The translations under genes and the position numbers were made by a program. A stretch of 64,000 nt of DNA from Catellatospora sichuanensis (GTDB lineage Bacteria; Actinomycetota; Actinomycetes; Mycobacteriales; Micromonosporaceae): the NCBI RefSeq assembly GCF_007483665.1, contig NZ_VIQO01000002.1, forward strand, positions 460,178-524,177, read 5' to 3'. Below are positions 29,486 to 39,242 of the stretch, piece by piece. The stretch's first letter is position 1; each line of letters starts with the position of its first letter. The notes under the pieces are model-generated. The model searched no databases. It was not told where the DNA came from and was given only the letters and a program-made list of their open reading frames with translations.

Positions 29486-30229
29486 GTGAGCAAGCATCGG
29501 CTGCACGAGGACGACGAGACCACCCTGCTGCCGCGTGCGGTCGAGGACCCGGCGGCGGTGGAACCCGCCGCGCGAGGGTCCGAGCGGCAGCCTGCGGACG
29601 AACCTGCCCGGCGCCGGATCGGACGGCAGCCGCTGGTGATCGGTGTCGCGACCATGTGCCTGCTGGTGTCGGGCGCGGCAGCCTGGGCCCTCGCGAAACC
29701 CGCACCGCAGCCGTCGCTGACGCTGCCGAGCGGCGGACCGTCCAAGTCGGGTGCCGGCTTCACCGACGGCTTCGGCGTGATGACGCCCAGCGCCGCCCCT
29801 CCGCCCGAGGTCGCACCCGCGCGTCCGAGCGCCTCCGCGTCGGCCTCCCCGGTCGCGAGCCCGGCTCCCGGCAGCAGCGGTCCCCGGCCGTCGCGCCCGC
29901 CCGCTGTCGCGCCGCCGGCCGCCGGCGCCGCCTCGGCGACCTACGACGTGAACGCCTGGGGCGGCGGATACGTGATCGCCGTACGGGTGCGCAACGCCGG
30001 CTCCACCCCGCTGGCCTGGAAGGTACGCATCCAGCTGCCGGCGGGCAGCACCGTCGACGGCGACTGGGAGGCCGACCGGTCAGGTCAGGACGGCGTCTGG
30101 GTCTTCACTCCCGAACGCGGCGACCTCGCTCCTGGCGCATCGGTCACCTTCGGTTTCCTCGGCCGGCGGGGGGAGGCCGACTTCAAGGTCACCTGTACGG
30201 TCGACGGCGTCCCGTGCCAGGCTGACTGA
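29486..30229 (+). CDS. Single-pass membrane protein with extracellular CBM2-like domain
   Basis: A 247-residue protein. The cytosolic N-terminus (about 1-50) contains an acidic DDETTLLPR motif. One TM (PLVIGVATMCLLVSGAAAWAL) is followed by a Ser/Pro/Ala-rich linker (about 75-150) and a C-terminal beta-sandwich resembling carbohydrate-binding module 2: YDVNAWGGGYVIAVRVRNAG, PLAWKVRIQLPAG, GASVTFGFLG and the closing CTVDGVPC. GTG 29486 has TAGCCT (29472-29477) eight bases upstream, suggesting a leaderless start. First of three consecutive genes with this C-terminal domain; it lacks the SRPBCC domain of the next two. No catalytic domain, so surface binding or sensing is inferred. Confidence 0.78.
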   Translation: MSKHRLHEDDETTLLPRAVEDPAAVEPAARGSERQPADEPARRRIGRQPLVIGVATMCLLVSGAAAWALAKPAPQPSLTLPSGGPSKSGAGFTDGFGVMTPSAAPPPEVAPARPSASASASPVASPAPGSSGPRPSRPPAVAPPAAGAASATYDVNAWGGGYVIAVRVRNAGSTPLAWKVRIQLPAGSTVDGDWEADRSGQDGVWVFTPERGDLAPGASVTFGFLGRRGEADFKVTCTVDGVPCQAD

Positions 30230-30281
30230 GCAGTGGCTTAACTCCGCCCTAAACCGGGCGGCGGTTCGGCCGGACCGGCTC

Positions 30282-30287
30282 TATATT
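30282..30287 (+). promoter_or_regulatory. -10 element TATATT of the first SRPBCC-CBM2 gene
   Basis: CTATATTCGGCCGGTGACCG places TATATT six bases before the GTG start. The second paralogue has the near-identical CTATAGTCGGTCCGTGACCG, so promoter and start were duplicated together. Confidence 0.6.
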
Positions 30288-30293
30288 CGGCCG

Positions 30294-31649
30294 GTGACCG
30301 TGCTGCGGCTCGAGGTGGAGCTCCCTTACCCCGTGGAGCTGGTGTGGCAGGCGCTGACCGATCGCAGGCTGCTCGGCGAGTGGTTCCTGCAGACCGACCT
30401 CATGCCCGTGCCGGGTGGCGTGTACCGCGCCTACCCCGGAGGCGATCTGCCGGGGTTCACCGCGCCGTTCGACATGGACGTGATCGAGGTGGTCGGCCCG
30501 ACCCGCCTGGCGCTGCGCTGGCGCGGTGAGCAGCTGCATGCCGACGTGGTCTGGGAGCTGTCGACCGTCGCGGGCGGCAGCCGACTGCGGGTGAGCCAGA
30601 CCGGTTTCCTCGGCATCGCCGGCCAGGTGCGCCGCGCCGAGCTGCAACGGGCCTACGCGACCATGTTCGAGCAGCGGCTCCCCGCGCTGCTGGCCCGGCA
30701 GGAGCAGGAGGCGCTGCCGGCCCGCCGTCGGCGCAGCAAGGACATCTACGACGCCGCCGACATGCCCCGACGGCCCACGGCCGTGGCGACCATGTCCGTG
30801 GCGACAGGGCACGCCGGGCAGACCGCTGGGGCGTCCACTGCGGGCCTCGCACCGGGCGATCGACCCACCGTGGACCTCGGCCCGAGTACACCGCCTGCAG
30901 CGAGCCCTGACCCGCGTGCGCGGGCCACGGACCTCGACCCGGGCGCGCCGCTCGCGGCGGGTTCCGGTCCGGACCTCCCGGCCGACCCGGACGGGGACGA
31001 CGCGCCGATCGTCGGCGGGCTGCTGGGCAGGGTGTTCCACATGCCGGTGGACCGGCGGCTGCGGCTGCTGTCGGCGGCGGGCGCGATGGTGCTCACCGTG
31101 CTGGCGGTCACCGCGGTGGCGACGCTGGTGCTGCGCTCACCCGGCCCAGCGGCAGACCCGATCGGCAGCGCTCGCGGCCCCTGGTCCGGGGTGCAGGCGG
31201 GTGAGTCCGAGACACCCTCGCCGGGGGTGCGCTCCGCGAGCCCGGCCGCTTCGCCGAGCGCGCCGGCGGCGGCCTCCCCGGCGGCGGCAGCGTCCGCACC
31301 GAGCGGCCCCGGTCCGACCGAGGCCGCCGTCTCCGCCCCGGCCGTCTCGTACCGGACACTGGAGACCTGGAGCGGCGGTTACATCGGCGAGATCACCATC
31401 CGGCCCGCCGCCGTGTCGGAGGGCTGGACGGCCGCCGTCACCCTGCCCGCGGGAGCCGAGGTGACCAGCGCGTGGGACCGCATCGACTTCCGCCAGGACG
31501 GCCCGCGGGTGACCTTCACCCCGCAGGACGTGCATCGCCGCCTGCCCGCGGGAAAGGACTTCGTGTTCGCCTTCCAGGTGGGTGATCCGTCCGGGGCGAC
31601 CAGGCCGGAAGGCTGCGTCGTCGAGGGCGTGAGCTGCACGAACCGGTAG
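30294..31649 (+). CDS. SRPBCC-TM-CBM2 fusion membrane protein (paralogue 1)
   Basis: A 451-residue protein with three parts. Residues 1-145 are an AHSA1/SRPBCC ligand-binding fold (LRLEVELPYPVELVWQALTD, LLGEWFLQTDLMPVPGGVYR, TRLALRWRGEQLHADVVWEL). A charged, Pro-rich cytosolic linker leads to one TM near 265-285 (LLSAAGAMVLTVLAVTAVAT). An Ala/Ser/Pro-rich extracellular linker precedes a C-terminal CBM2-like domain (about 350-451: ETWSGGYIGEITIRPA, WTAAVTLPAGAEVTSAWDR, GKDFVFAFQVG, CVVEGVSC). N-in topology puts SRPBCC inside and CBM2 outside. I know of no described family with this order. Leaderless start at GTG 30294. Confidence 0.8.
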   Translation: MTVLRLEVELPYPVELVWQALTDRRLLGEWFLQTDLMPVPGGVYRAYPGGDLPGFTAPFDMDVIEVVGPTRLALRWRGEQLHADVVWELSTVAGGSRLRVSQTGFLGIAGQVRRAELQRAYATMFEQRLPALLARQEQEALPARRRRSKDIYDAADMPRRPTAVATMSVATGHAGQTAGASTAGLAPGDRPTVDLGPSTPPAASPDPRARATDLDPGAPLAAGSGPDLPADPDGDDAPIVGGLLGRVFHMPVDRRLRLLSAAGAMVLTVLAVTAVATLVLRSPGPAADPIGSARGPWSGVQAGESETPSPGVRSASPAASPSAPAAASPAAAASAPSGPGPTEAAVSAPAVSYRTLETWSGGYIGEITIRPAAVSEGWTAAVTLPAGAEVTSAWDRIDFRQDGPRVTFTPQDVHRRLPAGKDFVFAFQVGDPSGATRPEGCVVEGVSCTNR

Positions 31650-31725
31650 CGTGTCTGTCCGGCAACGGACACCCGTGTCGTGACCATGGTCGATTTCGGG
31701 GATGTCGCGGGTCGTGGGACGACCC

Positions 31726-31731
31726 TATAGT
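31726..31731 (+). promoter_or_regulatory. -10 element TATAGT of the second SRPBCC-CBM2 gene
   Basis: TATAGT lies six bases before GTG 31738, in the same arrangement and nearly the same sequence as before the upstream paralogue. Confidence 0.6.
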
Positions 31732-31737
31732 CGGTCC

Positions 31738-32889
31738 GTGACCGAGCTGCGACTCGACGTCGATCTCTCCCATCCCCGGGCCAGGGTCTGGCGGGCGCTC
31801 ACCGAGCAGCGACTGCTGCGCGAGTGGTTCGTGCCCACCGATCTGGCGCCGACCGCGGGGGACACCTTCCGCGCCTTTCCGCCGCCGGGCCTCGCCGGGC
31901 TCGCGACACCGTTCGATCTGGACGTGGTGGCGGTGTCGGCGCAGGAACGGCTGGCCATGCACTGGCGCGACGACCATACGCACACCGAGGTCGACTGGTC
32001 GCTGGCCGATACGGAGGCCGGTTGCCGGCTGACCGTGCTGCAAACGGGGTTCTTCGGGGTCGACGGCACCCAGCGGCGGCGCGAGCTGCGCCGGTCGTAC
32101 CAGTTCATGTTCGGCGACCAGCTGCCCGCGGCCCTGGACCGGCTCGCCTCCGGGGAGGTCGACCTGGGCGGGGTGCGGGCGGACCTGCACACCGCGATCC
32201 CGCGCCGGCGGGAGACGGTCGCGCTCGACCCGGCGCCGGCACAGCTGCCGTCCGCGGGCGGCTCGAAGCGGCTGCGGCTGCTCTCGCTGGCCGGTGCGGT
32301 GGTGCTGGTGGTGCTGATCAGCACCGCGGTGGCCGTGATGATCGGCGGTAACAGCGGCGGCGCGCCCGGCGCCGACACCGAACCGGTGTACGGGCTGGGC
32401 TCCGGCGTGCAGCCGGGCGTGATCGCGACGGACCCCGCGGCGGCTGCCTCCGGCAGCCCGCGGCAGGGCGCGCCCGGGAATTCACCCCAGCCGGGGGTGT
32501 CCGGATCGCCCGGCGCCTCGCCACTGGTGGAGGCGACCGCCTCGCCGCCGACGGGCATGCCGCTGACGGCGAACTACCGCACGATCGCGCTGCTCGGGCT
32601 CGGCGGCTTCGACACCGAGGTGACGGTGCGCAATCCCGGCACGACCCCTCGGGAGAACTGGACCGTCGTATTGACCATGCCGGCCGACCGGGCGGTGGAG
32701 AACCGATCCACCTCGGCGGTGAACTTCACGCAGGACGGCACGAAGGTCACCGTGACGCCGGTCGGCCCGGCCCGCACGGTGGCCGCGAACGGATCGGTGA
32801 CCTTCATCATCCGCTTTCCGGCACTGCTGGCCCTCGGCCAGGCGATCACCGCTTGCACCGTGGACGGGATCGCCTGCACGGGAAGTTGA
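31738..32889 (+). CDS. SRPBCC-TM-CBM2 fusion membrane protein (paralogue 2)
   Basis: A 383-residue paralogue of the preceding gene. The cytosolic SRPBCC domain (1-140) reads LRLDVDLSHPRARVWRALTE, LLREWFVPTDLAPTAGDTFR and ERLAMHWRDDHTHTEVDWSL. A shorter linker leads to one TM (LLSLAGAVVLVVLISTAVAV). After a Gly/Pro/Ser linker comes the CBM2-like domain (about 275-383: LGGFDTEVTVRNPGTTPREN, WTVVLTMPADRAVENRS, CTVDGIAC). GTG 31738 is preferred over an in-frame start at 31702 because of the -10 element directly before it and alignment with the paralogue. The last gene before tmRNA. Role unknown; a transmembrane carbohydrate/lipid sensor is one hypothesis. Confidence 0.8.
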   Translation: MTELRLDVDLSHPRARVWRALTEQRLLREWFVPTDLAPTAGDTFRAFPPPGLAGLATPFDLDVVAVSAQERLAMHWRDDHTHTEVDWSLADTEAGCRLTVLQTGFFGVDGTQRRRELRRSYQFMFGDQLPAALDRLASGEVDLGGVRADLHTAIPRRRETVALDPAPAQLPSAGGSKRLRLLSLAGAVVLVVLISTAVAVMIGGNSGGAPGADTEPVYGLGSGVQPGVIATDPAAAASGSPRQGAPGNSPQPGVSGSPGASPLVEATASPPTGMPLTANYRTIALLGLGGFDTEVTVRNPGTTPRENWTVVLTMPADRAVENRSTSAVNFTQDGTKVTVTPVGPARTVAANGSVTFIIRFPALLALGQAITACTVDGIACTGS

Positions 32890-32975
32890 CCGATACCGGA
32901 ATGACTTTGGCCGTCCCGGACGTTACTCTTTACAGGCGCGGTGATCGTCACCGTGCGTGCGCTCACGCGCGACCA

Positions 32976-33351
32976 GGGGGTGACAGGTTTCGACATCGTA
33001 CGTCGCGGCAGGAGAAGCGAGCCGAGGAAGCCGACGTTGTCTCGAAAATCATCGTCGGAAAACTATAAGCGCCAAGACTAACGTCAAGCGCGACTTCGCT
33101 CTCGCCGCCTGAGGCGAGTAGCAAGTCTGTCGGTCCGGGAGTGCCTACGGCCCGTGTACCGGCATCAGTTAGTAGGCTGGCCGATTCAGTCCCGTCGCGG
33201 GGCTGCTGAGGCGAGATCAATCGCGACTGGGCCCGTCACACCGTCTTGCTCACGTGATCGGTGGGGTCGAGTAGAGGCATAGTGAGCTGCGCTCGGAGAA
33301 GCCCTGTCAAACCGGCGATGGACCCGGGTTCGATTCCCGGCACCTCCACCA
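32976..33351 (+). ncRNA. ssrA: Transfer-messenger RNA (tmRNA, ssrA)
   Basis: Rescues stalled ribosomes with SmpB. The 5' end GGGGGTGACAGGTTTCGACA pairs with the 3' end CACCTCC-ACCA, and the T-arm GGGTTCGATTCCC is intact; CCA is encoded (33349-33351). The tag frame resumes at GCC 33071 and encodes AKTNVKRDFALAA before TGA 33110-33112, ending in the usual ALAA degron. The length of 376 bases is typical. A run of pseudoknot-forming inverted segments follows the tag. The 5' flank (32940-32970) can form two small hairpins, possibly processing signals. Located downstream of smpB as in other actinobacteria, but separated by three CBM2-type genes. Confidence 0.96.
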
Positions 33352-33355
33352 GACA

Positions 33356-33393
33356 GCGAACGGCCCCGGTCCACGAGGACCGGGGCCGTTCGC
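33356..33393 (+). terminator. Terminator of ssrA
   Basis: A perfect 17-bp stem (GCGAACGGCCCCGGTCC and complement) with loop ACGA starts five bases after the tmRNA CCA end. Confidence 0.9.
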
Positions 33394-33522
33394 CGCATAT
33401 GCCCTGATCGCTGCACTAATGACCGACTGAACGTACGTTCAAACCTGGGCAAAGGTATGGACTTCGGGCCTCCACCGCGTGACCATCGAACCCAAGGACG
33501 TTTCGCGGTCCGGGGGTGAGGT

Positions 33523-33789
33523 ATGGCCACCGATTCACTGGACGAGCTGTCGAACGCCGTGCTGGGCCCCTCAGGCCGACTCGGCGACGTGATCGCGGAC
33601 GCCCCGCGGCTGACACACAGCGTGCAGGCGCTGGAGTCCGATCGCCGCGCGCTGCTGGACGCGGTGACGTCAAGGGCCGCCGACCAGCACGCCGAGGACC
33701 AGCTCGCACAGCGGCTGACCGCCTACCGCCAGCGCACGGCCGACGTGCTGCACCAGGCGTACGGCGTCGACCTCGGTGGGGAAACCTGA
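33523..33789 (+). CDS. Small hypothetical helical protein
   Basis: An 88-residue, mostly alpha-helical, acidic soluble protein (MATDSLDELSNAVLGPSGRL ... DRRALLDAVTSRAADQHAED). ATG 33523 follows GGGGGTGAGG at good distance. It has no membrane segment and no recognised domain; heptad-like spacing suggests a short coiled coil. It is convergent with the nucleosidase gene (16-base gap). Coding potential is supported by the ribosome-binding site and third-position GC, not by homology. Confidence 0.55.
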   Translation: MATDSLDELSNAVLGPSGRLGDVIADAPRLTHSVQALESDRRALLDAVTSRAADQHAEDQLAQRLTAYRQRTADVLHQAYGVDLGGET

Positions 33790-33805
33790 CCCGTGCTCCG
33801 CCGCG

Positions 33806-34393
33806 TCAGCGCACGCCGGCGGTGTCCTGCCAGTCGGTCAGCCAGGCGGCGAGGATGCGGGCGCACGCGTCGACGGACTCGGCCCAGCCGGTGACGGCCT
33901 CGCCATCCGCCTCGTCGCTGACCTGCTTGACCATCCGCACCGGCACGCCGTACACGTCCGCTGCCGCCGCGACGGCGTAGCCCTCCATGTCGACCAGGTC
34001 GGCGTGCTCGGCCAGGGCCGCCCGCAGCACCGGGTCGGAGACGAACACGTCACCTGTGGCCAGCACCGGCCCGGCACCTGCCAGGTCGAGCGGGCCGCCG
34101 AACGTGCGGCCGGTCAGCGCGTGGATGGTGACGGTGTCGAAGTCGTGCTGCACCACCCGGCTGATCTCGTGGATGCCGGCCAGGCCGGGGCGCAGCGCAC
34201 CGGCGGTGCCCAGGTTCACGATCTCGCGCGGCAGCACGCCCGCGGCCAGCACACGCGACACCGCGAGCGTGGCGCAGACCTTGCCCACGCCGGTCAGCAG
34301 CACCGGGTGTGCGGTGTCCAGATGCGCGGCCTCCTCCGGCAGCGCGACGACGATGAGCGGCCGGTCGGGGGTCACGGTGCCGGTAAGAATCAC
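33806..34393 (-). CDS. Nucleosidase of the MTA/SAH (purine nucleoside phosphorylase) family
   Basis: A 195-residue protein with the phosphorylase/hydrolase fold shared by MTA/SAH nucleosidases. Visible are LTGVGKVCATLAVSRVL, IVNLGTAGALRPGLAGIHE and VDMEGYAVAAAADVYGVPV with the conserved Met-Glu that binds the ribose, then VKQVSDEADGEA with the catalytic Asp region. It probably cleaves methylthioadenosine, S-adenosylhomocysteine or a related nucleoside; the substrate cannot be fixed from sequence alone. It starts MILTGTVTP near 34393. Confidence 0.83.
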   Translation of the reverse strand: MILTGTVTPDRPLIVVALPEEAAHLDTAHPVLLTGVGKVCATLAVSRVLAAGVLPREIVNLGTAGALRPGLAGIHEISRVVQHDFDTVTIHALTGRTFGGPLDLAGAGPVLATGDVFVSDPVLRAALAEHADLVDMEGYAVAAAADVYGVPVRMVKQVSDEADGEAVTGWAESVDACARILAAWLTDWQDTAGVR

Positions 34394-34542
34394 CCGCGAA
34401 TTCTAGCGGCGTGTCGAACAGCTCTCATGTAACCCATTGGGCGCAGGTCAGAACGGTCCTTGTCACCGGGTCGGGCAAGTTTGCCGCACAAGCCGTGCCG
34501 AGACCCTGACCGCGCCGCCTCCGGACGGATAGGGTGCCATTC

Positions 34543-35163
34543 ATGGCGTCGGGAGAGCCGCACACCACGCGGCACGACAATGCGGGGAAGGGCACGGGGC
34601 GGCACGCAGTGGAGTCACTGACCGGGCACCTGCTGGTTGCCATGCCCTCGCTCCGGGACCCCAACTTCGAACGTACGGTCGTCTTCGTCCTGGCCCACGA
34701 GGCCGACGGGGCACTCGGGGTGGTGCTGAACCGGCCCACCGAGGCGCTGGTGGGCGACATCCTGCCGGGCTGGGAGCCGCTGCTGCGCGAGCCGGGTGTG
34801 CTCTTCGAGGGCGGCCCGGTCGGCACGGACTCGGCGATCTGCGTGGCCCGTGCCCGCGCGGGCGTGGCGGGTTTCGTCGGCTTCAGCCGGGTGATGGGGC
34901 AGATCGGCACGGTGGACCTCAGTCGCGACCCCGCGCGGGTCGGCCAGCGGCTGGAGTGCGTGCGCGTCTACCACGGCTATGCCGGGTGGGGCGCCGGGCA
35001 GCTGGAGCAGGAGATCGAGGAGAACGCCTGGCTGGTGTTCGAGGCCCTGCCCAGCGATCCGTTCCGCACCCAGCCGGAGGAGCTGTGGTCGCTGGTGCTG
35101 CGCCGCCAGGGCGGCATGACCGCCGCGGTGGCCAACTTCCCGCCCGACGTCTCCCTCAACTGA
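34543..35163 (+). CDS. YqgE/AlgH family protein
   Basis: A 206-residue protein of the widespread UPF0301 family, structurally known but of unclear function. Motifs: LTGHLLVAMPSLRDPNFERT, VFVLAHEADGALGVVLNRPT, LFEGGPVGTDSAICVARA, VRVYHGYAGWGAGQLEQEIE and NAWLVFEALPSDPFRTQPEE. ATG 34543 is preferred: TAGGGT (34530-34535) sits seven bases upstream in the leaderless pattern seen elsewhere in the window. GTG 34534 is in frame but overlaps that element. Confidence 0.9.
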   Translation: MASGEPHTTRHDNAGKGTGRHAVESLTGHLLVAMPSLRDPNFERTVVFVLAHEADGALGVVLNRPTEALVGDILPGWEPLLREPGVLFEGGPVGTDSAICVARARAGVAGFVGFSRVMGQIGTVDLSRDPARVGQRLECVRVYHGYAGWGAGQLEQEIEENAWLVFEALPSDPFRTQPEELWSLVLRRQGGMTAAVANFPPDVSLN

Positions 35164-35181
35164 CCGGGGCGCGTTCCGGCC

Positions 35182-35205
35182 GATCATGAATCCGAATTCA
35201 TGATC
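35182..35205. repeat. Perfect palindrome GATCATGAAT-CCGA-ATTCATGATC
   Basis: Ten-base perfect arms with a four-base loop lie 19 bases after the YqgE stop. No T-run follows. It may be a terminator or a short relative of the GATCATGAA-starting repeats at 49318 and 58587. Confidence 0.6.
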
Positions 35206-35336
35206 GATCGTCGCGTCGGGTGTCGCTGCCTGGTCAACTCGCGGGGATACCCGTTTTTGCGCGGGGAGCAGGGCCGTGTAATATTTCGCAGGTGCCCGGG
35301 CGGCGGAAACGCCAAACGGGGATTTACCAGGAACAA

Positions 35337-35409
35337 GGGGCCGTGGCGCAGCTGGTAGCGCACCACACTGGCAGTGTGGGGGTCAGGGGTTCGAGTCCCC
35401 TCGGCTCCA
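35337..35409 (+). tRNA. tRNA-Ala (anticodon GGC)
   Basis: A 73-base cloverleaf: acceptor GGGGCCG with CGGCTCC including the G3:U70 alanine identity pair, D-arm GCGC-AGCTGGTA-GCGC, anticodon stem CCACA/TGTGG with loop CTGGCAG (anticodon GGC), and T-arm AGGGGTTCGAGTCCCCT. Discriminator A; CCA is not encoded (ACCG follows). Confidence 0.96.
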
Positions 35410-35417
35410 CCGAATGA

Positions 35418-35451
35418 ACGCCCAGGTCGAAAGACCTGGGCGTTTTTCTTT
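35418..35451 (+). terminator. Intrinsic terminator of tRNA-Ala
   Basis: ACGCCCAGGTC-GAAA-GACCTGGGCGT followed by TTTTCTTT: a textbook Rho-independent terminator starting nine bases after the tRNA. Confidence 0.95.
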
Positions 35452-35459
35452 GTCCGGGC

Positions 35460-35987
35460 TCAAGGGGCACGGGTGGCCATCACCAGGATGCGGTCGGCGT
35501 GCCGCTGCGCGCCGCGCTCCGACAGCGACGCGAGCCGGAGCAGGAACACGGACGCGGTCTGGGCCTCGGCCGGCACTCCGACCGCGGTGAGCAGCTCGCG
35601 CCGCGCTGCGCGGCCCGGCGGCTTCGGGTCGGCCCGGTAGACGATCACCGGTGTGAAGTAGGTGCCGCCGCGGCCGTTGGGCGCCTCGACGACCGGCACC
35701 GCGATAACGTCCGCGCGGGGGACGTGCCGCGTGCTCAGCATGCCGCGTATCACGAGGACGTCCCGCTCGGCGGTGACGCCGCTCCGCACCGCCCGTACGG
35801 CGAGCGTCGAGCCGGCCGTGGCGCAGGCCGCCGCCGCGGTCGCGGCTGCCAGGGCGGTGAGCGTCGAATCCGGCGCGATCCGGCTGATCTCGATGAAGCA
35901 GCCCAGTGCGCCGGCCATCCCCATCGCCAGCATGGCCGCCGCCATGGCGGCGTTCTGCCACCGGCTGCGGACCGTCGGTTCGGGCAT
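35460..35987 (-). CDS. PH-domain-like membrane protein
   Basis: A 175-residue protein with two TM helices near the N-terminus (AAMAAAMLAMGMAGALGCFI and STLTALAAATAAAACATAGS) followed by a bacterial PH-like domain (VRSGVTAERDVLVIRGMLST then HVPRADVIAVPVVEAPNGRG). This arrangement is common in small actinobacterial PH-domain proteins of unknown role. ATG 35987 is chosen; GTG 35996 is a close alternative. The C-terminal segment SERGAQRHADRILVMATRAP is amphipathic. Confidence 0.72.
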   Translation of the reverse strand: MPEPTVRSRWQNAAMAAAMLAMGMAGALGCFIEISRIAPDSTLTALAAATAAAACATAGSTLAVRAVRSGVTAERDVLVIRGMLSTRHVPRADVIAVPVVEAPNGRGGTYFTPVIVYRADPKPPGRAARRELLTAVGVPAEAQTASVFLLRLASLSERGAQRHADRILVMATRAP

Positions 35988-36100
35988 GTTGCTCACGGTA
36001 CGAGTGCCGGCGTGATCCGTGGGGGCGCGAGGTGTCCGGTGGGCGGGGTGGGGCCGTGGCGGCGGTTCGGGCTGCGGCCGGCACGGCCCCGGTGCGGGTG

Positions 36101-36637
36101 TCAGTGCGAGATGACCAGGTTCACCCGGGACACGATGCTCTTCACCGCGCCCCGCCCGGCGAGGCAGTTGATGAGGTCGACCCCGGAGCCGACGAACACC
36201 TGGTTGACGTTGCTGCCGAGGAAGAGTCCGGCGGTCACGGTGCCGTTGAAGGTCACCACGAGGCTCGAGCCGGACAGCGAGGCGGTGCGTACGGCGTTGA
36301 CCGTGGTGGTCTGGCCGGTGTTCCAGGTGATCGTGAAGTTCACGGTCAGTGTGCCGAGCACCATGGTGCAGTCGTCGAGCATGGTGATCGTCTTGGTCTC
36401 CAGGCCGGAGACGAGGTTGGGCCAGCGCGGCGCGCGACACGGCTTGTACGTCGTGTTGCGGGCCACGACGGTGGGCTGGTTCACCAGCGTCAGCGGCGGG
36501 GTGAACGTGAGGGTGTTGGTGCTGCTCGGCGAGGTGCACTGCACGTCGAGCACCGCCGCGTTCGCCGGTGCGGCGGCGATCAGGGTGCCGCCGAGCACCA
36601 GCATTGCGGTGAGTGCGACACGGACGAGTCGGACCAC
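36101..36637 (-). CDS. Secreted protein of unknown function
   Basis: A 178-residue exported protein. GTG 36637 has GGAGG six bases upstream and starts a clean signal peptide (MVRLVRVALTAMLVLGGTLI, cleavage after ANAA). The mature part is rich in Thr, Val, Asn and Ser with strand-like stretches (TLTFTPPLTLVNQPTVVARN, TLTVNFTITWNTGQTTTVNA, SSLVVTFNGTVTAG) and four Cys (VQCTS, KPCRA, DDCTM, INCLA), so probably a disulfide-bonded beta-sandwich. No family recognised. Its upstream region carries three ATCGATA sites. Confidence 0.72.
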   Translation of the reverse strand: MVRLVRVALTAMLVLGGTLIAAAPANAAVLDVQCTSPSSTNTLTFTPPLTLVNQPTVVARNTTYKPCRAPRWPNLVSGLETKTITMLDDCTMVLGTLTVNFTITWNTGQTTTVNAVRTASLSGSSLVVTFNGTVTAGLFLGSNVNQVFVGSGVDLINCLAGRGAVKSIVSRVNLVISH

Positions 36638-36719
36638 CAGGGGCCTCCGATCTAGGGGACGGGTATGGCCGCCGATAGTCACGCTTCGACGACCACCGAT
36701 ACACTAAGCGTGGCCATAG

Positions 36720-36781
36720 ATCGATAGACTGTCAGATATCGATATGATGCGATGCCTTGAAACAATCCATTAACATCGATA
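36720..36781. promoter_or_regulatory. AT-rich cluster of three ATCGATA motifs upstream of the secreted-protein gene
   Basis: ATCGATA occurs at 36720-36726, 36738-36744 and 36775-36781 in a stretch far more AT-rich than its surroundings. It precedes the minus-strand secreted-protein gene. Repeated short palindromic sites suggest cooperative regulator binding. Confidence 0.45.
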
Positions 36782-36833
36782 CATTGAATGCTTCGGGCAC
36801 AGCTTGCAGCTCGCCGGTGGGGCCGAGCGCACG

Positions 36834-36872
36834 GTGGCGCCGCATCCGGAGGTGATCCGGATGCGGCGCCAC
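36834..36872 (-). terminator. Terminator after geosmin synthase
   Basis: A perfect 16-bp stem (GTGGCGCCGCATCCGG and complement) with a seven-base loop ends about 20 bases beyond the geosmin synthase stop on the minus strand. Confidence 0.82.
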
Positions 36873-36892
36873 GAGTGTGCGCCGGGCGAGGC

Positions 36893-39211
<2,319 letters not shown>

Positions 39212-39242
39212 CTAGGCGATCAGGCTGGGCTAGCGTGCTTCC

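Noticed and set aside
35220..35417. 65-codon ORF ending VRGSSPLGSTE
   Set aside because: It reads through the tRNA-Ala gene; the peptide is the usual translation of a tRNA T-arm.
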